Positions 47,171 to 59,542 of a stretch of 64,000 bases of DNA are shown here, in pieces. A program made the position numbers and the translations under genes. The DNA is from Littorina saxatilis. Lineage: Eukaryota > Mollusca > Gastropoda > Littorinimorpha > Littorinidae. The first letter of the stretch is position 1; every line of letters starts with the position of its first letter. The notes beneath the pieces were generated by a model, which had not been told where the DNA came from, made no database searches, and saw only the letters and a list, made by a program, of their open reading frames with translations. The stretch spans positions 19,149,513 to 19,213,512 of the forward strand of contig NC_090246.1 in the NCBI RefSeq assembly GCF_037325665.1. The letters run 5' to 3'.

Positions 47171-47769
47171 ATGGAGGAGACGATCTACCTGTGCAACTTC
47201 CGAGTGTCGGTGGACGGCGACTGGCTGTGCCTTCGGGAGCTGAGCGACGTTCAGCTACACATGGAGCCCCAGCCCATGATCATTGACGACGACGGTGAGT
47301 CCCTTCCCTGGGGTCCAGCGGATTCTTCACAACGCCTGCGTCCTCGGCCGGGTGTTGGGTTGAATCCGAGCACGCAACTGCTCCCTGCAACGACGACGAA
47401 GGCCTACCTCCTTGGGTTCTCCACAACACCTTTATTGTTGGGTGTTGGGTGGAATCCGCATGCACAACTGAGTCCTTCAACGATAACGATGTGGAATCCG
47501 AGTGGGCAGCTGCCTCCTTCAACAACAACCAGCGACAATCCATCTTCTGAGAATCAGCATTACGCCTGGGGCCTTTGGTGCTGTTTTGAATTATTTGTTT
47601 CATTGTTTGTCTTCGACTGCACGGAATTCCTCGCTTCTTCTTCCATCAGAAAAGAGGAGCCAGGTTGATGAAAACGTCAGTCACTTGAGACATCTTTGTG
47701 CAAACAGAACGACTGACTGCTGTCACGCAGTCGTGAACAAACACGATGTGAAGGACACACACACACACA

Positions 47770-47809
<40 letters not shown>

Positions 47810-47813
47810 CACA

Positions 47814-47877
<64 letters not shown>

Positions 47878-50073
47878 CATTGACACATCCCAGTCAAAGA
47901 ACAAAGTAAAGCCTTACAAACAATCGATTTCAGATCAAAGTAACCCAACCTGTTAGAGACCTGTGTTATTTGTGTAAGATGACATCAACTCCCACACGGC
48001 CGTGGGTTCTAATTAGCCTTGGACCAAAGAACAATGGCCTTGTGTGACCCCTCTCTCTGGTGCAGGAGCTCGGGGCATTGATGGATGACACATCACTGTC
48101 TGGGAAGAATTAATAAGGGACGAGGTCATGAAATGGAGTGGTGCACGGTCAGCTGTGGAACTGCCTCAATAATTGAGCTTCCGTTTCTGCTGAGGAGCCG
48201 AGTCTGGTAGAAAGAGAGACAGGTGCAAAATCACAGTGACATAGACCATTGGCTGTGGTAATGCCAGAACACTTTTGGAGAAGAACACTGGGTTTCTGAT
48301 TAACTTTTGGTGTTTCATGCATGATTTTTGTGACATGCAATGATGCAGATAAAAAATGGACTTAACTCTCATGGACTGTGTCAGAACACGGATTGTTTGT
48401 CTTTAACAATGACTTTTTAATGCAAAAGCTGGTTGTGATTGATATTTTGGGACTGTGCATTTTGAATGTGTGGACTCCTAGCTGTGACATGGTTTTCTGT
48501 ATAATATTTACCTTATGCAATCATACTATTATTGAGCGAAGTGTCATTACACAGATTTGTACCTAACCATCTTGTTTTTTACAGATCATTGTTAATGCTT
48601 CTCTGGCTCGGGACAAACCTGTCCTGTCAGCATTGCAGACGACACTTAAAGAGGGATCTTCCTAATGATGTCAGCCCTGCCTTTCAAAGTTCAGCCTGTA
48701 TGACAGGACTCTACATACAAATTTGATTTTCAGATGAATTAACAGTTCTTTTTTCAGGATGACGCCAAGAGTTTCCATTTGCCTCAACTCAACAGCAGTG
48801 AAGGAATTGATGTGTATTATGCAGAAGTACTGCACTGGTCAAGACACAACAGAAGAATTTTTATTTATTTTGCTATTTGATGGGGGGGGGGGGGGGGGGG
48901 GCTGGACGTCTGGGTTAGGGGTGGGGGTTGCTTTGGGGAATGATAAAGCCAAAGGACTGATGTTGCTGGAAATGGTATCTGAGACTTAGGATATGGCTTC
49001 ATGTTCATTGTTACAACCTTATATTGTTTTTTTGTTGTGAGAATGTATGCACTGAACAACATTTTTTTGTAGATAGTAATCATGAGCATCTTTAACATAA
49101 TGGCCTGTGTGAACAATTTTCAGAGAATGTAAACTAAAAGAACTATCATTCATAGAATTGTTGTATGGTAAATATATCAATAGATAATGAAATAATAATC
49201 TTCCATTTCCCCTTCCAAACAGGTAAAGATTCCAAAACAATTGAGAGAGCGAATTTGATGAACGTGTCCAAACTGCTGATTAAAGAACTCATCGACTCCT
49301 CGCTCGCCCATGGGCGCATGCTGGATGATGACTATGTCCCCTTGCAGCAATTCTTCGTAGTCTTAGAGCATGTTTTGCGGCATGGCTTAAAACGTAAGTC
49401 TTTGTGTTTAATAATTAGGTTTTTGTGTATTTAAAACGTAATATTTTGTTTGTTTCAGAGTAAACCCTTAATTTATCCTCTATTTTTTTTTTTTTTTTTT
49501 TGGGGGGGGGGGGGGGGTGTTGAGGGTTAGAGAGAAGTATGTGGTTGAGACTGATCAAATAGGGGTTACATCTTGGTGCAACTGTTTCAAGCCTAATTCT
49601 GCTTTACGCTACATGTACGTAATAATTTGCTCTTTTTAAGTAAAACTCATACAATCATTAATGAGTAAGTTCACTATGTTGCCAACACCAGCTCTCAGTT
49701 GACTAATGGTTAATGAAAACAAGATCAAGCTGAATTGTATACAGTCAAATTTAATACTAATTAAATGAGTTAGTGTTGATAGTTTGGAACTCAAAAAGCT
49801 CAGAGAAAATGTTGGATGATTAAGTGTGTATGCACAATCTCATGTTTTAAATGACATTTTGCCTTGGTATGTAATGCTTGTAATTTTTTTGTTTTATTGC
49901 AGCTAAAAAAGGAATGCTATCTAGAAAAAAGGAGTTTTGGTCTGTGTTAGAAAGTGTTGAAAAGATAGCACCAGAAGCTGGAGAAATTACCACAAGTGTT
50001 CGCGACATGCCACACATCAAGTAAGTTTATACAAATTGCTGTTGTTGTTGATGACGACGACAACGAGGACGAC

Positions 50074-50119
<46 letters not shown>

Positions 50120-51731
50120 GTCAGTGACAATAGTGACTGAGTAAGAAATAATTTTGTGTGTGTGTGTGTGTGTGTGTGTCTGTTCTGAATCGGATTGACC
50201 AAAAGTCTAGAATGAAAATAAGAGGGGTATTACTTAATTTTTCTTAGACAGGGCAAAAAGTGTAGTCAGATAAAATTGTGTCTACTTGGTGCACTCTTGT
50301 TGATGAAAGGAAAATTAAAAAAATGGTAATCCTAAAAGAAGATTAAACTTGCGTAGATCAACAAAGTTTCTTTGTTATAATGATTTATGTTTTCCTTGGT
50401 TGCTCAAAGATTGTTTAATTTTCAGAACTCCACTGGGCAGAGCCAGGGCATGGCTTCGCCTGGCAATGATGCAGAAATCTTTAGCAGACTATTTCAAAAC
50501 CATGATTGAGAAGAAAGAGGACCTTTTAACGTGAGTATGCCCATATCAACTTGTACCTTTAAGTGTTCCGTTAGTCTTCTTGTGTTCCTTACTTTTACCA
50601 ATAGTCAGAACTTGTACCTTTAGCCGGTTTCCATTACAGTAGTCAAAAATTGTACCTTACACTTTACAGTTCCCATTAGTCAGAACTTTTAGGGTTCCCA
50701 TTAGTCAGAACTTGTACCTCTGGGGTTCCCATCAGTCAGCATTTTTACCTTTAGGGTTACCGCAACACGGTGGCCTAGTGGTAAGGCGTACCCGCCCAGT
50801 GAGCGGGAGGTCGTGGGTTCGAACCCCGGCCGGGTCATACCTAAGACTTTAAAATTGGCAATCTAGTGGCTGCTCCACCTGGCGTCTGGCATTATGGGGT
50901 TAGTGCTAGGACTGGTTGGTCCGGTGTCAGAATAATGTGACTGGGTGAGACATGAAGCCAGTGTGCTGCGACTTCTGTCTTGTGTGTGGCGCACGTTAAG
51001 TGTCAAAGCAGCACCGCCCTGATATCACCCTCCCTTCGTGGTGGACTGGGCGTTAAGCAAACAAACAAACAAACCTTTAGGGTTCCAATTAGTCAAAACT
51101 TGACCTTTTGTGCAAGAGGTTTGGGATTATTGACAGTTTCAAATTGTTTGCAATGACAGATTATGACATCAATGCTCAGGTAGCTCTGCTGTCTACTGAG
51201 TAAACACTAGTTGTTTCCTTATTGTGACTGTAAATGACTCTTAAATCTGATGGCATAGTGTAAGGCTGTATATTCTTGGACCAGAAAACAAAAACTCTGT
51301 AACTTCGTCATATGTGATGGAAATTGACAGTCACATTGAAATTCATAGACAGACTGTAATGTTTTCACTTAATTTTTGAAATACAAAGGTAATTTCTTTT
51401 TGAACAGATAGCATTCAGAATGTTTTATTGTTCAGTCTTTGTTTGGTGTTCTTTACATACTGGCTTATTTTTAACCTGACCTTTTCTGTTTGACAGAGAT
51501 TTTTATGAGAATGGTGCTTTCATGCTGGAGGAAGAAGGAATGGTGATAGCAGGCCTGTTGGTGGGCCTCAACGTGCTTGACTGTAACATGTGTATCAAGG
51601 GAGAGGACTTAGACCAGCCTGTGAGTACAACTCTGTAGTAATACTGCTAGTGCTAGTGTGTAGAAGTGTTCTTCACACATACATGCAAGCACCCATACAT
51701 GTACCCATGCACCCATGCACGCACGCACGCA

Positions 51732-51763
<32 letters not shown>

Positions 51764-51800
51764 CACTCGCATTGAATACACACACACACACTCACATTGA

Positions 51801-51867
<67 letters not shown>

Positions 51868-52377
51868 CTCACACACACACACACACATGCACCCTCACAC
51901 ACATGCACTCTCTAAATGCCAGGACAGTGTTGCTTAAAGGATGTCAAATGAACATCAGAAATTACAAACATCAAGATTTTATGTTTGTTGCATTAACCTT
52001 GTTTCATTAACTTAAGTTTTAAAAGAATAAAGTTAAAAAAAAAATCCCATGATTTAATAATTAGTGACGAACTACAACTCTTGTTAGAATGTAAGCATAA
52101 TTCTTTGTGGAAATACTGACTGTCATTTTGTCATCTGTTGCAGATGGGGGTTATAGACTTTAGTTTGTACATGAAAGACTCATCATTTAATGGCCAGAGC
52201 AATGAGGAGGGAGAAGAGTAAGTAAACAACGAGAACAGTTTTGTCTGTTTTGGTGTTTTTTTCTCTCTTCAATTTTGTAAATGAAATTATATTTATTGGT
52301 TTTGTGTGTGTGTGTGTGTGAAGCTTGAGATCTGTTGTGTGTGTGTGTGTGTGTGTGTGTGTGAAGCTTGAGATCTG

Positions 52378-52414
<37 letters not shown>

Positions 52415-52426
52415 GCTTGAGATCTG

Positions 52427-52461
<35 letters not shown>

Positions 52462-53269
52462 GCTTGAGATCTGTTGTGTGTGTGTGTGTGCCAGTAACAG
52501 TCTATCTGTCTCTGTCTCTGTCTGACTGTCAGTCTCTGTCTGTCTGTCTTTCTGTTTGTTTTTCTGTCTGTGAGTGTGACTGAGTGTGACAATTGTGTTT
52601 TTATGTGTGATCCTGTGCATGGATTTGTGTGAGGTTAAGTCGAAAGGCTGCTTTGTGTTACACTGTTTTGTTCATTTCAGTGAGGAAGGAAACTCCAAAA
52701 TGGCCACAATTCTGGACCAGAAGAACTATCTTGAAGAACTAAACAGGCATTTAAAGTAAGTATTAGGAATATGTAATGCCTTTTCTTAAATGAAATGAAA
52801 TCCAGGCCAATAGTTTTTATTACCAAGAAACATACAATCCAAGAGTGATGAGCTCAGGAGAATTTGCTCATTTTTTAAAAAATTTACTAATTTCACTTGA
52901 TTCTCTTACTGCAGCTTTTAAAGACAACTAAAACTAACCAAGACAACTGCTTACGATAGATTTTGAAAGTTATCTTTAAGACTGTGAAGATTAATTGACC
53001 AACTGGCTAATGGACTGATTGATTGATTGATTGATTGATTACTCTTTTATTGATTGATTTATGGATTGATTCATCTGTGATTGTAGTGCGACAGTAGCAA
53101 AATTGATTGACTAATTGATCCATCTGTGTTTGCAGTGCCACAGTGGCAAACTTGCAGCAGAAGTTGGAACACGTTCAAGCTACCAACGCTTTGATGAAAG
53201 AAGACCTGGCCATTGCAAAAAACTCCATTCTCAGTCTCCAGCAAGAGAATGATGAGCTGCTTGCAGAAA
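47171..53269 (+). CDS. RUFY: RUFY: RUN and FYVE domain-containing protein (RUFY1/2/3-like), 5' part
   Basis: Nine exons with matching phases: 47171-47294, 49223-49393, 49903-50020, 50426-50530, 51497-51620, 52144-52217, 52681-52755 and 53136-53269 (eight placed; the last is cut by the assembly gap). They give about 308 codons. Exon 1 ([13 protein letters not shown] ... [11 protein letters not shown]) matches the N terminus of human RUFY3. The RUN domain follows (about residues 75-210): [36 protein letters not shown] and [15 protein letters not shown] are hallmark blocks. [16 protein letters not shown] opens the coiled coil. The C-terminal coiled coil and FYVE finger, which binds PI3P on endosomes, are not in the window. 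RUFY proteins link small GTPases to endosome or axon traffic. Vertebrate RUFY1, 2 and 3 are paralogs, so this is likely a co-ortholog. Confidence 0.93.
47295..49222 (+). other. RUFY first intron
   Basis: The frame stays open past the donor to 47668 with two or three copies of a degenerate GGTGTTGGGTKGAATCCG unit. A CA/(ACGC)n microsatellite lies at 47757-47878 and a poly-G run at 48883-48900. No other exon is seen. Confidence 0.6.
49394..50425 (+). other. RUFY introns 2 and 3
   Basis: A T/G homopolymer pair at 49484-49517 in intron 2; a (GAT)n run at 50068-50118 and a GT run at 50156-50179 in intron 3. Confidence 0.7.
50531..51496 (+). other. RUFY intron 4: degenerate minisatellite with a SINE
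   Basis: From about 50560 to 50758 and again after 51073 the unit CCCATTAGTCAGAACTTGTA plus CCTTTAGGGTT repeats imperfectly. The SINE 50759-51072 entered one unit. Confidence 0.7.
50759..51072 (+). mobile_element. tRNA-derived SINE (family 2) in RUFY intron 4
   Basis: A 12-base target duplication ACCTTTAGGGTT lies at 50747-50758 and 51073-51084. Head GGCCTAGTGGTAAGGCGTAC, B box GGGTTCGAACCCC, body CTGGCGTCTGGCATTATGGG, tail (CAAA)n. Close to 43155-43462. Confidence 0.93.
51715..51905. repeat. (CA)n microsatellite in RUFY intron 5
   Basis: CA tract with two CATTGAATACACAC islands. Confidence 0.93.
52303..52489. repeat. (GT)n array with four regular AAGCTTGAGATCTGTT spacers in RUFY intron 6
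   Basis: The 17-base unit GAAGCTTGAGATCTGTT occurs near 52320, 52364, 52412 and 52459, separated by GT tracts of variable length. The spacers are identical, so this is a recent expansion. Confidence 0.92.
53072..53154 (+). repeat. Tandem copy of a RUFY splice acceptor (decoy 3' splice site)
   Basis: The exon boundary CATCTGTGTTTGCAGTGCCA (53121 on) has a diverged copy CATCTGTGATTGTAGTGCGA 49 bases upstream (53072 on), including an AG and the first 19 exon bases. The true acceptor keeps the better pyrimidine tract and the frame. See findings. Confidence 0.85.
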
Positions 53270-53469
53270 NNNNNNNNNNNNNNNNNNNNNNNNNNNNNNN
53301 NNNNNNNNNNNNNNNNNNNNNNNNNNNNNNNNNNNNNNNNNNNNNNNNNNNNNNNNNNNNNNNNNNNNNNNNNNNNNNNNNNNNNNNNNNNNNNNNNNNN
53401 NNNNNNNNNNNNNNNNNNNNNNNNNNNNNNNNNNNNNNNNNNNNNNNNNNNNNNNNNNNNNNNNNNNNN
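53270..53469. other. Assembly gap (200 N)
   Basis: Exactly 200 unknown bases, probably of arbitrary length, inside a RUFY exon or right after it. Confidence 0.99.
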
Positions 53470-53535
53470 TGACATAGCACGTACCACTAACGAAATACAT
53501 TCTGAACAAAATTTGCCAAGTTGCCATAAAGATGT

Positions 53536-53894
53536 TGTCGTGTTTTTCCTTTCGCTACTCTCAGTCGCAAAGGAGACACAACGATTTGTGTAGGTTCTGT
53601 AGATTTATTAACAGCTGGAACAACGGTGACAATATCTCTCAGCACAGTGTAAGAAAGAACAAGTGCAAGACTGGTAAAGAACAACAATACGTGTGCGCAG
53701 CCCTACTTATATAGTTAATGGACATACCAGAATATTCGGGAAACATCGACACTAATCTGGTTAGATCTACACAGTTCCGTCTGTCCGATGAGCGTCTACG
53801 CTTACCTCATGAGTGACTGCGCACTTAATCAAAGTAAGTTCCATAATGTTCTCCTTCCATTCGATTCCAGTGGTATCTAGCGATCTCCACAACA
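53536..53894 (-). repeat. 3' LTR of the Ty3/Gypsy element
   Basis: Left-hand copy in window coordinates; 359 bases; ends TGTCGTG and CCACAACA on the plus strand. Confidence 0.95.
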
Positions 53895-56800
53895 CCTCCC
53901 CACCTAAACTGATGCTACTCCTCAAGCATCAACAGCAAAGTCTCTCTGTGGGTTTGCGTGTTCTCTTTGACCGTCTTGGATTGTCTGGTCCATACTCTGG
54001 AACGGATGGAGTACCTTTGGGTTTGGTCTGTCTCCGAGTTTGTGGCACAGTTTCCAAGATCTCCATGGGGTGATCTGTTACAAGTTCAGAAACAGTGTCC
54101 ACTTCCTCACCAGGTTCATTGTCTTCCTCAGTGGTGTAGCGTGGCTGTAGCTGTTCCCAGTGTCGTCTCCATACTGGACCATAAGGAATGACCATGACGT
54201 TGAAGCAGCGAGTACCCAGAGACTTCTTGATGACTGCTGGTACCCATCGGGGTTGTTTGTCTCGGCGAGGTCCATGGTACAGAGCATACACAGGATCTCC
54301 GGCCTTGTACTGTCTGGTTACCTTGACGACAGCTTTCGAGTCTGGAGTCATCTGAGACTTGGATGCCTCCTTGGATTGCTTGCCCTGAGCGATGTGGGCT
54401 GGCGAGGGCAGCAGAGTGTCGATCCTTGTCCGTAACTGCCTGGAATTCAAGAGTTCACTCGGAGAGAAACCACAGGATGTCGGCGTTCTCCGGTACTGCA
54501 TCAAGAACTCTTGAAGAGCACGCTTCGGTGGCAAAGAAGATTTTCTCAGTGCTTGTTTGAATGTCTGCACCAAACGTTCGGCGGCTCCATTGGTAGCAGG
54601 ATGATATGGTGCCCCTGTCAGGTGCGTGATCCCCCGTTCCTTGCACCAGCTCTGAAATTCTTCAGAAGTGAAGGTCGGCGCGTTGTCAGTGACCAGCGTG
54701 TGAGGCAATCCAAAATGAGCAAAATCTTCTTCCAGCAGGTCTAGAGTGGCTCTAGAGGACGTGGATAACGTAGGATGAATGCATGGATAATTGGAGTAAG
54801 CATCCGTGATCACCAGCCAGTCTCTACCCATGAAATTGATTGCATGGTCCAGGTGTAAGCGGCTCCACGGCTTTTCTGGTAGCATCCATGGGTGAACTGG
54901 AGGCTTGGATGGCTTGTTCTGATGTTCACCACACGAGTCACATCGTCGAGTAGCCATCTCAATAGCAGCATCGATACCGGGCCAGTAAACAGCAGTTCTT
55001 GCCAACTGTTTCATGCGTTCCATGCCGAAGTGTCCGAGATGCAGCAGATCAAGGATCTTGGACTGCAGGCTCTGTGGAATCACCACTCTCGATCCATGGA
55101 CGAGGCATCCGTGGCAGATACTGAGAGAGTCCGACAACTTCCGGAACTTGTTGACATCTTCATTGATCTCAGCGTTCTTTGGTGGCCAGCCTTCACGGAC
55201 GTAGCGCATCACAGTAGATATCACTGGATCTTTTCCTGACTCTTGACGGAGGATATTGGCATCCACAGGCTGGACTTGAAGACTGAGAACCTTGATGGCA
55301 CACACCATGTCCATGTCTTCACCACTTTCCTCCCTGTCGAAGTCGATGTCATCTCCGTATGGCAAGCGACTAAGGGCATCTGCATTGCCATGATCCGCTG
55401 TTTTCCGGTACTCGTTGGTGTAGTTAAACTGGTTCAGCCACAGGGCCCACCGAGCTAGTCTGTTAGCTGCGAGCAGTGGAGTCCCTTTCTTTGGTCCGAA
55501 CAATGATGTCAGCGGCTTATGATCTGTCACCAGTATGAACTGACGTCCGTAGAGATACTGGTAGAATTTCCGCAAGCCAAAGATGATGGCCAGGGCTTCC
55601 TTGTGGATTTGGCTGTAGTTCCTTTCTGCAGCCGTGAGAGTCTTGGACACGTTGGCGATTGGGCGCTCGCTTCCATCTGGATAGCGATGAAATAGGACTG
55701 CTCCAATTCCAACGTTGGACGCGTCACAAGCTAGTCCCAAAGTCTTGTTTGGATCGAAGTGTACCAGAACTTGATCCGAGGAAAGCACATTTTTCAACTG
55801 TTCAAATGCTGCCTGTTCCTCATCTCCCCACTTCCAGGGGTTCGCCTTCTTCGTCAGGCGGTAGAGCGGCTCTGCCATGCTGGCCAGGTTAGGGATGAAC
55901 TTCCCGTAAAACTGAACTGAGCCCAAGAAAGACTTCAAGCTTGAGACGTCCGTAGGGGCTGGCATTTTCAAAACTGCCTCGACCTTCGATCCTTTGGAGA
56001 TCCCTTCGGCCGATAAGGTATGTCCAAGGTATTCCACACTGGCTTGTGCGAACTTGCACTTTTCACGACGACATCTGAGTCCTTTGTCGTTCAGACGAGT
56101 GAGCAAACGTTCCAGGTTGCTCAGGTGGTCGTTGGCGTCCTTCCCGCTGACGAGTATATCATCTTGGAAGGCGGCAACACCAGGTAGATCACAGGTCAGG
56201 TTTTCCATGATCTCTTGAAAGTAACCAGGTGCTGACTTTATCCCGAAAGGAAGTCGTTGCTGCAGGAGTACCCCACGGTGAGTGCTGAGGGCTAGCCTGC
56301 GTTGACTCTCTGGTGCCAGCTTGATCTGGTTGTAGGCATCAGCAAGATCGATCTTGGTGTATCCGAATCCACCTCCTAGCTTCTGCATCAGTTCCTCTGG
56401 GAGTGGCATTGGATGACGGTGATCTTCAAGCTGATCATTGATGCCCACTGAGTAGTCACCACAGATCCGTAGCTTGGGCTTCAGGGTGCCCGAGGTTTGT
56501 GCCTTACGAATTGGTACCACTGGCGTTCCGTATTCATTGAACTGGACTGGCTTCCAGACTCCTTTTGCGATGCCTTCTTCGTAGCCTTTGGCGAGGTCAT
56601 CACGAAGAGCGAAAGGTACCGGACGTGCCGTGTGAAAAACCGGCTTCGCATCAGACTTGAACTTCACGTCCAGTTCGAAGTCCTTGAGACATCCCAATTC
56701 TTGTTTGAAGAGATTTGGGAATTTATCAGACAGTCTGTGACAATCTCGTTGCAGGGCAGCATAAGGCGCGTTGGAGGTCGCTGGATGCGTAGGTTTTGCA

Positions 56801-58263
56801 CCCTCACTCTTAGCGTGACTCTCTATGCTCCTCAGTCCTAGAGCATTGTCCACAGAAATTCCCAGAGTCTGGATTGCGTTGCGTCCTAGCAGATTCAGAT
56901 GAGGGATCTTGGTGACGATGTACGGAATTGAGCTTTGCTTACCAGTCACTGGATCCTTGGTTTGGCCCATGAAAGTTCCCAGCACGGGCAGGTCGTGCTT
57001 GCTGGCAGACTCGTAACGATGTGTGACGTCATCCAGCTTCGGTTTTCCTAGTTGTCTCCAGACCGGAAGAGAAACAAAATTTCCCGTAGTTGCGGTGTCC
57101 AGTTCCATGGTGAACTGTCGGTCCTGGATTGTTATGGGTACATCCAACCTAGGAGTATCTTGGGGAACTTCACCGAGGATCGCGTTGACAAGCTCTGCTT
57201 TCGTGACTCTCTTCACGGAAGCCTGGGAATGTCGTTCCCGATTCTGATGTTGCTTTTTTCTACAGACAGCTTCCAAATGTCCTGTGACGTCACAGTATCG
57301 GCATTTGGCTTCTTTGTAGGGGCAGTCTGTTGCTTTGTGGGCCTTTCCACATAGGTAGCACTTCCTGTCTGTGGAATTAGACTGCTTGTAGTTCTTTCGT
57401 GGACCCGTAGTCTTGTTCTGGTGGACCTTGTTGACTGGCATGGTCTTGGAACCGTAGACAGTTTCCTTGGCAACCTTCGCTGCGTCTTCAGTCTCAATCG
57501 CGACTTGGACAGCACGTGCGAAATCCAGCTCTGTGTCCTTGATCTTGAATAGAGCCTTTAAGACAGCCTCATTGTTGACAGAACATATGAATCTCTGTCT
57601 CAGAGCTTCGTCTTGTGGGTTTTTGATCGAAGGAAAGTCACAGGTAGCGGCGTCTTGGCGTATGCGCGCTGCTAACTCCTGGAGAGTTTCGCCTGGCTTC
57701 CGTTTCATGTCACTCCAGAACTTGAAACGTTCTCGCACTATGAAGAGTTTTGAGTCGAACTGTTCTTTCATGAATTTGACAATTTCGTCCATTGTCAAAC
57801 TGTTGATGTCCTTGGGCGGATTTTGCTGAGTAGCCAGATTTGCCAGTTGTTTGTAGACCGTAGCAGTCTGATTCGTCAAGAAAACTTGAGCCTTGCGCTG
57901 CTCCGGCACGGAGTTGGCGACCACAAACGTGCAAAATCTTGACCAGTAGTCAGGCCACAGTTCCGATGTTGCATCAAACGCAACAAAAGATGGGATTGCA
58001 GCTGCCTGTGTAGTAATGGGAAAACGTAGATTCGAAGCACTCGGATCGTCGTAGCTTTCCTCCCTGGCAGAAGCTGCGGCACCACTGAACACTTTCATCA
58101 TCATCTCCATCTGGTGCATTTGTTGCTCCATATCTTCTTTGTGCTGGCGTTGCTGTTGCTCCAACTGCTCCCTTAGAAGTGTTATCAGCTGCTCTGTTTC
58201 CGTCATTTTGCAGTAATAAGTCACTCCGAATAGACAAGGGAAATAACTGTCGGCGACGCCAGT

Positions 58264-58626
58264 TGTCGTGTTTTTCCTTTCGCCACTCTCAGTCGCAAAG
58301 GAGACACAACGATTTGTGTAGGTTCTGTAGATTTATTAACAGCTGGAACAACGGTGACAATATCTCTCAGCACAGTGTAAGAAAGAACAAGTGCAAGACT
58401 GGTAAAGAACAACAATACGTGTGCGCAGCCCTACTTATATAGTTAATGGACATACCAGAATATTCGGGTAACATCGACACTAATCTGGTTAGATCTACAC
58501 AATTCCGTCTGTCCGATGAGCGTCTACGCTTACGTCATGAGTGACTGCGCACTAAATCAAAGTAAGTTCCATAATGTTCTTTATCCTTCCATTCGATTCC
58601 AGTGGTATCTAGCGATCTCCACAACA
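58264..58626 (-). repeat. 5' LTR of the Ty3/Gypsy element
   Basis: Right-hand copy; 363 bases; nearly identical to 53536-53894. Confidence 0.95.
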
Positions 58627-58631
58627 GATGT

Positions 58632-59125
58632 GTTATCCATTTCATTCAAATTCAAAGGGTAGTGTTTGAAGAAAAAGCTGCTTTGAGAGCATTACCTTTT
58701 TGCAGTTTTAGATGAAGCCCTATTGTCAACAATGGCGTACAGATTAGATGCCGACTCGAAGCAACATTTTCAGCTTTGAAATCGACACGCACGCAGTTTT
58801 TTGCATATTAGGTTTTAATACAGAAGGGCATTGACACCTTTTTATCCACTAACCACGGAAAAGACTCGACATTTAAACTTTCAGACTGAGAGAGTAAACA
58901 TTTTACGACTGTACAGTTTTTCAAGTCGACGTACAAAGCAACATTTTATTAGGGTGCTAGCGAACAGAAATGGTTTTTTTTGGCCAGCAATCTCATTTAG
59001 AAATGGCTTTTCACAAGGAAACGTTCGTGTCACTCATGGATTACTATTGCGAGTACCAGGGATCTGTCAGAAAAGATAAATGCTTCTATCTCTGCCATTG
59101 TGCTATGCCGCTACGGTGTTGAGTA
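58632..59125. other. No recognisable feature
   Basis: Probably RUFY intron. No exon is recognised between here and the window end. Confidence 0.5.
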
Positions 59126-59542
59126 TGGCATTCCGTTTGTCAAATAATTATTTGGATACTTTTTCCTTTTTTTTTTTCACCAGTTTTAGCTAAATAATCA
59201 TTATTTAGAAGCTCATGTGCTAAATAAGTAATTGTTTATAAACAATGTAAAAAAATTCTAAATCTTTTTTTTTTACGTAAACCATTCATTGTTTACCTAA
59301 ACAATTCATTGTTTACGTAAATAATTCATTGTTTACGTAAATAATTCATTGTTTACGTAAATAATGTATTGTTTACACAAATAATCACTTATTTCACAAA
59401 ATAATATTTTTTGGGTGGATAAAGTGAGCAGTTGCTAAATAAATCATTGTTTACCTATATAATGCATTATTTAGCAGATTCGCTAAATAATGAAAACTGT
59501 TTTCATTATTTAGGGGAATCAAGAATTGACTTCTAAGCTTCA

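Larger units (their letters stand above)
53536..58626 (-). mobile_element. Ty3/Gypsy LTR retrotransposon, looks whole, young
   Basis: Two LTRs (53536-53894 and 58264-58626) begin TGT and end ACA, are about 98-99 percent identical, and are bracketed by a 5-base target duplication GATGT (53531-53535 and 58627-58631). A single open frame on the minus strand (58224-53929, 1431 codons) holds Gag with a coiled-coil start and two zinc knuckles, then protease-like, reverse transcriptase, RNase H and integrase regions in that order, which is the Ty3/Gypsy order. A purine-rich tract precedes the 3' LTR (near 53895-53905) and a candidate primer site (TGGCGTCGCC) follows the 5' LTR (near 58255). The pol resembles the K02A2.6-like lineage common in invertebrates. 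It lies antisense to RUFY, probably in an intron. Confidence 0.95.

Noticed and set aside
52303-52489. CRISPR-like spacing of identical units
   Set aside because: Animal DNA, the 'spacers' are all GT runs and there is no cas gene.
53929-58224. Treating the 1431-codon frame as a host gene
   Set aside because: Flanking LTRs, target duplication and Gag-Pol order show a retrotransposon.
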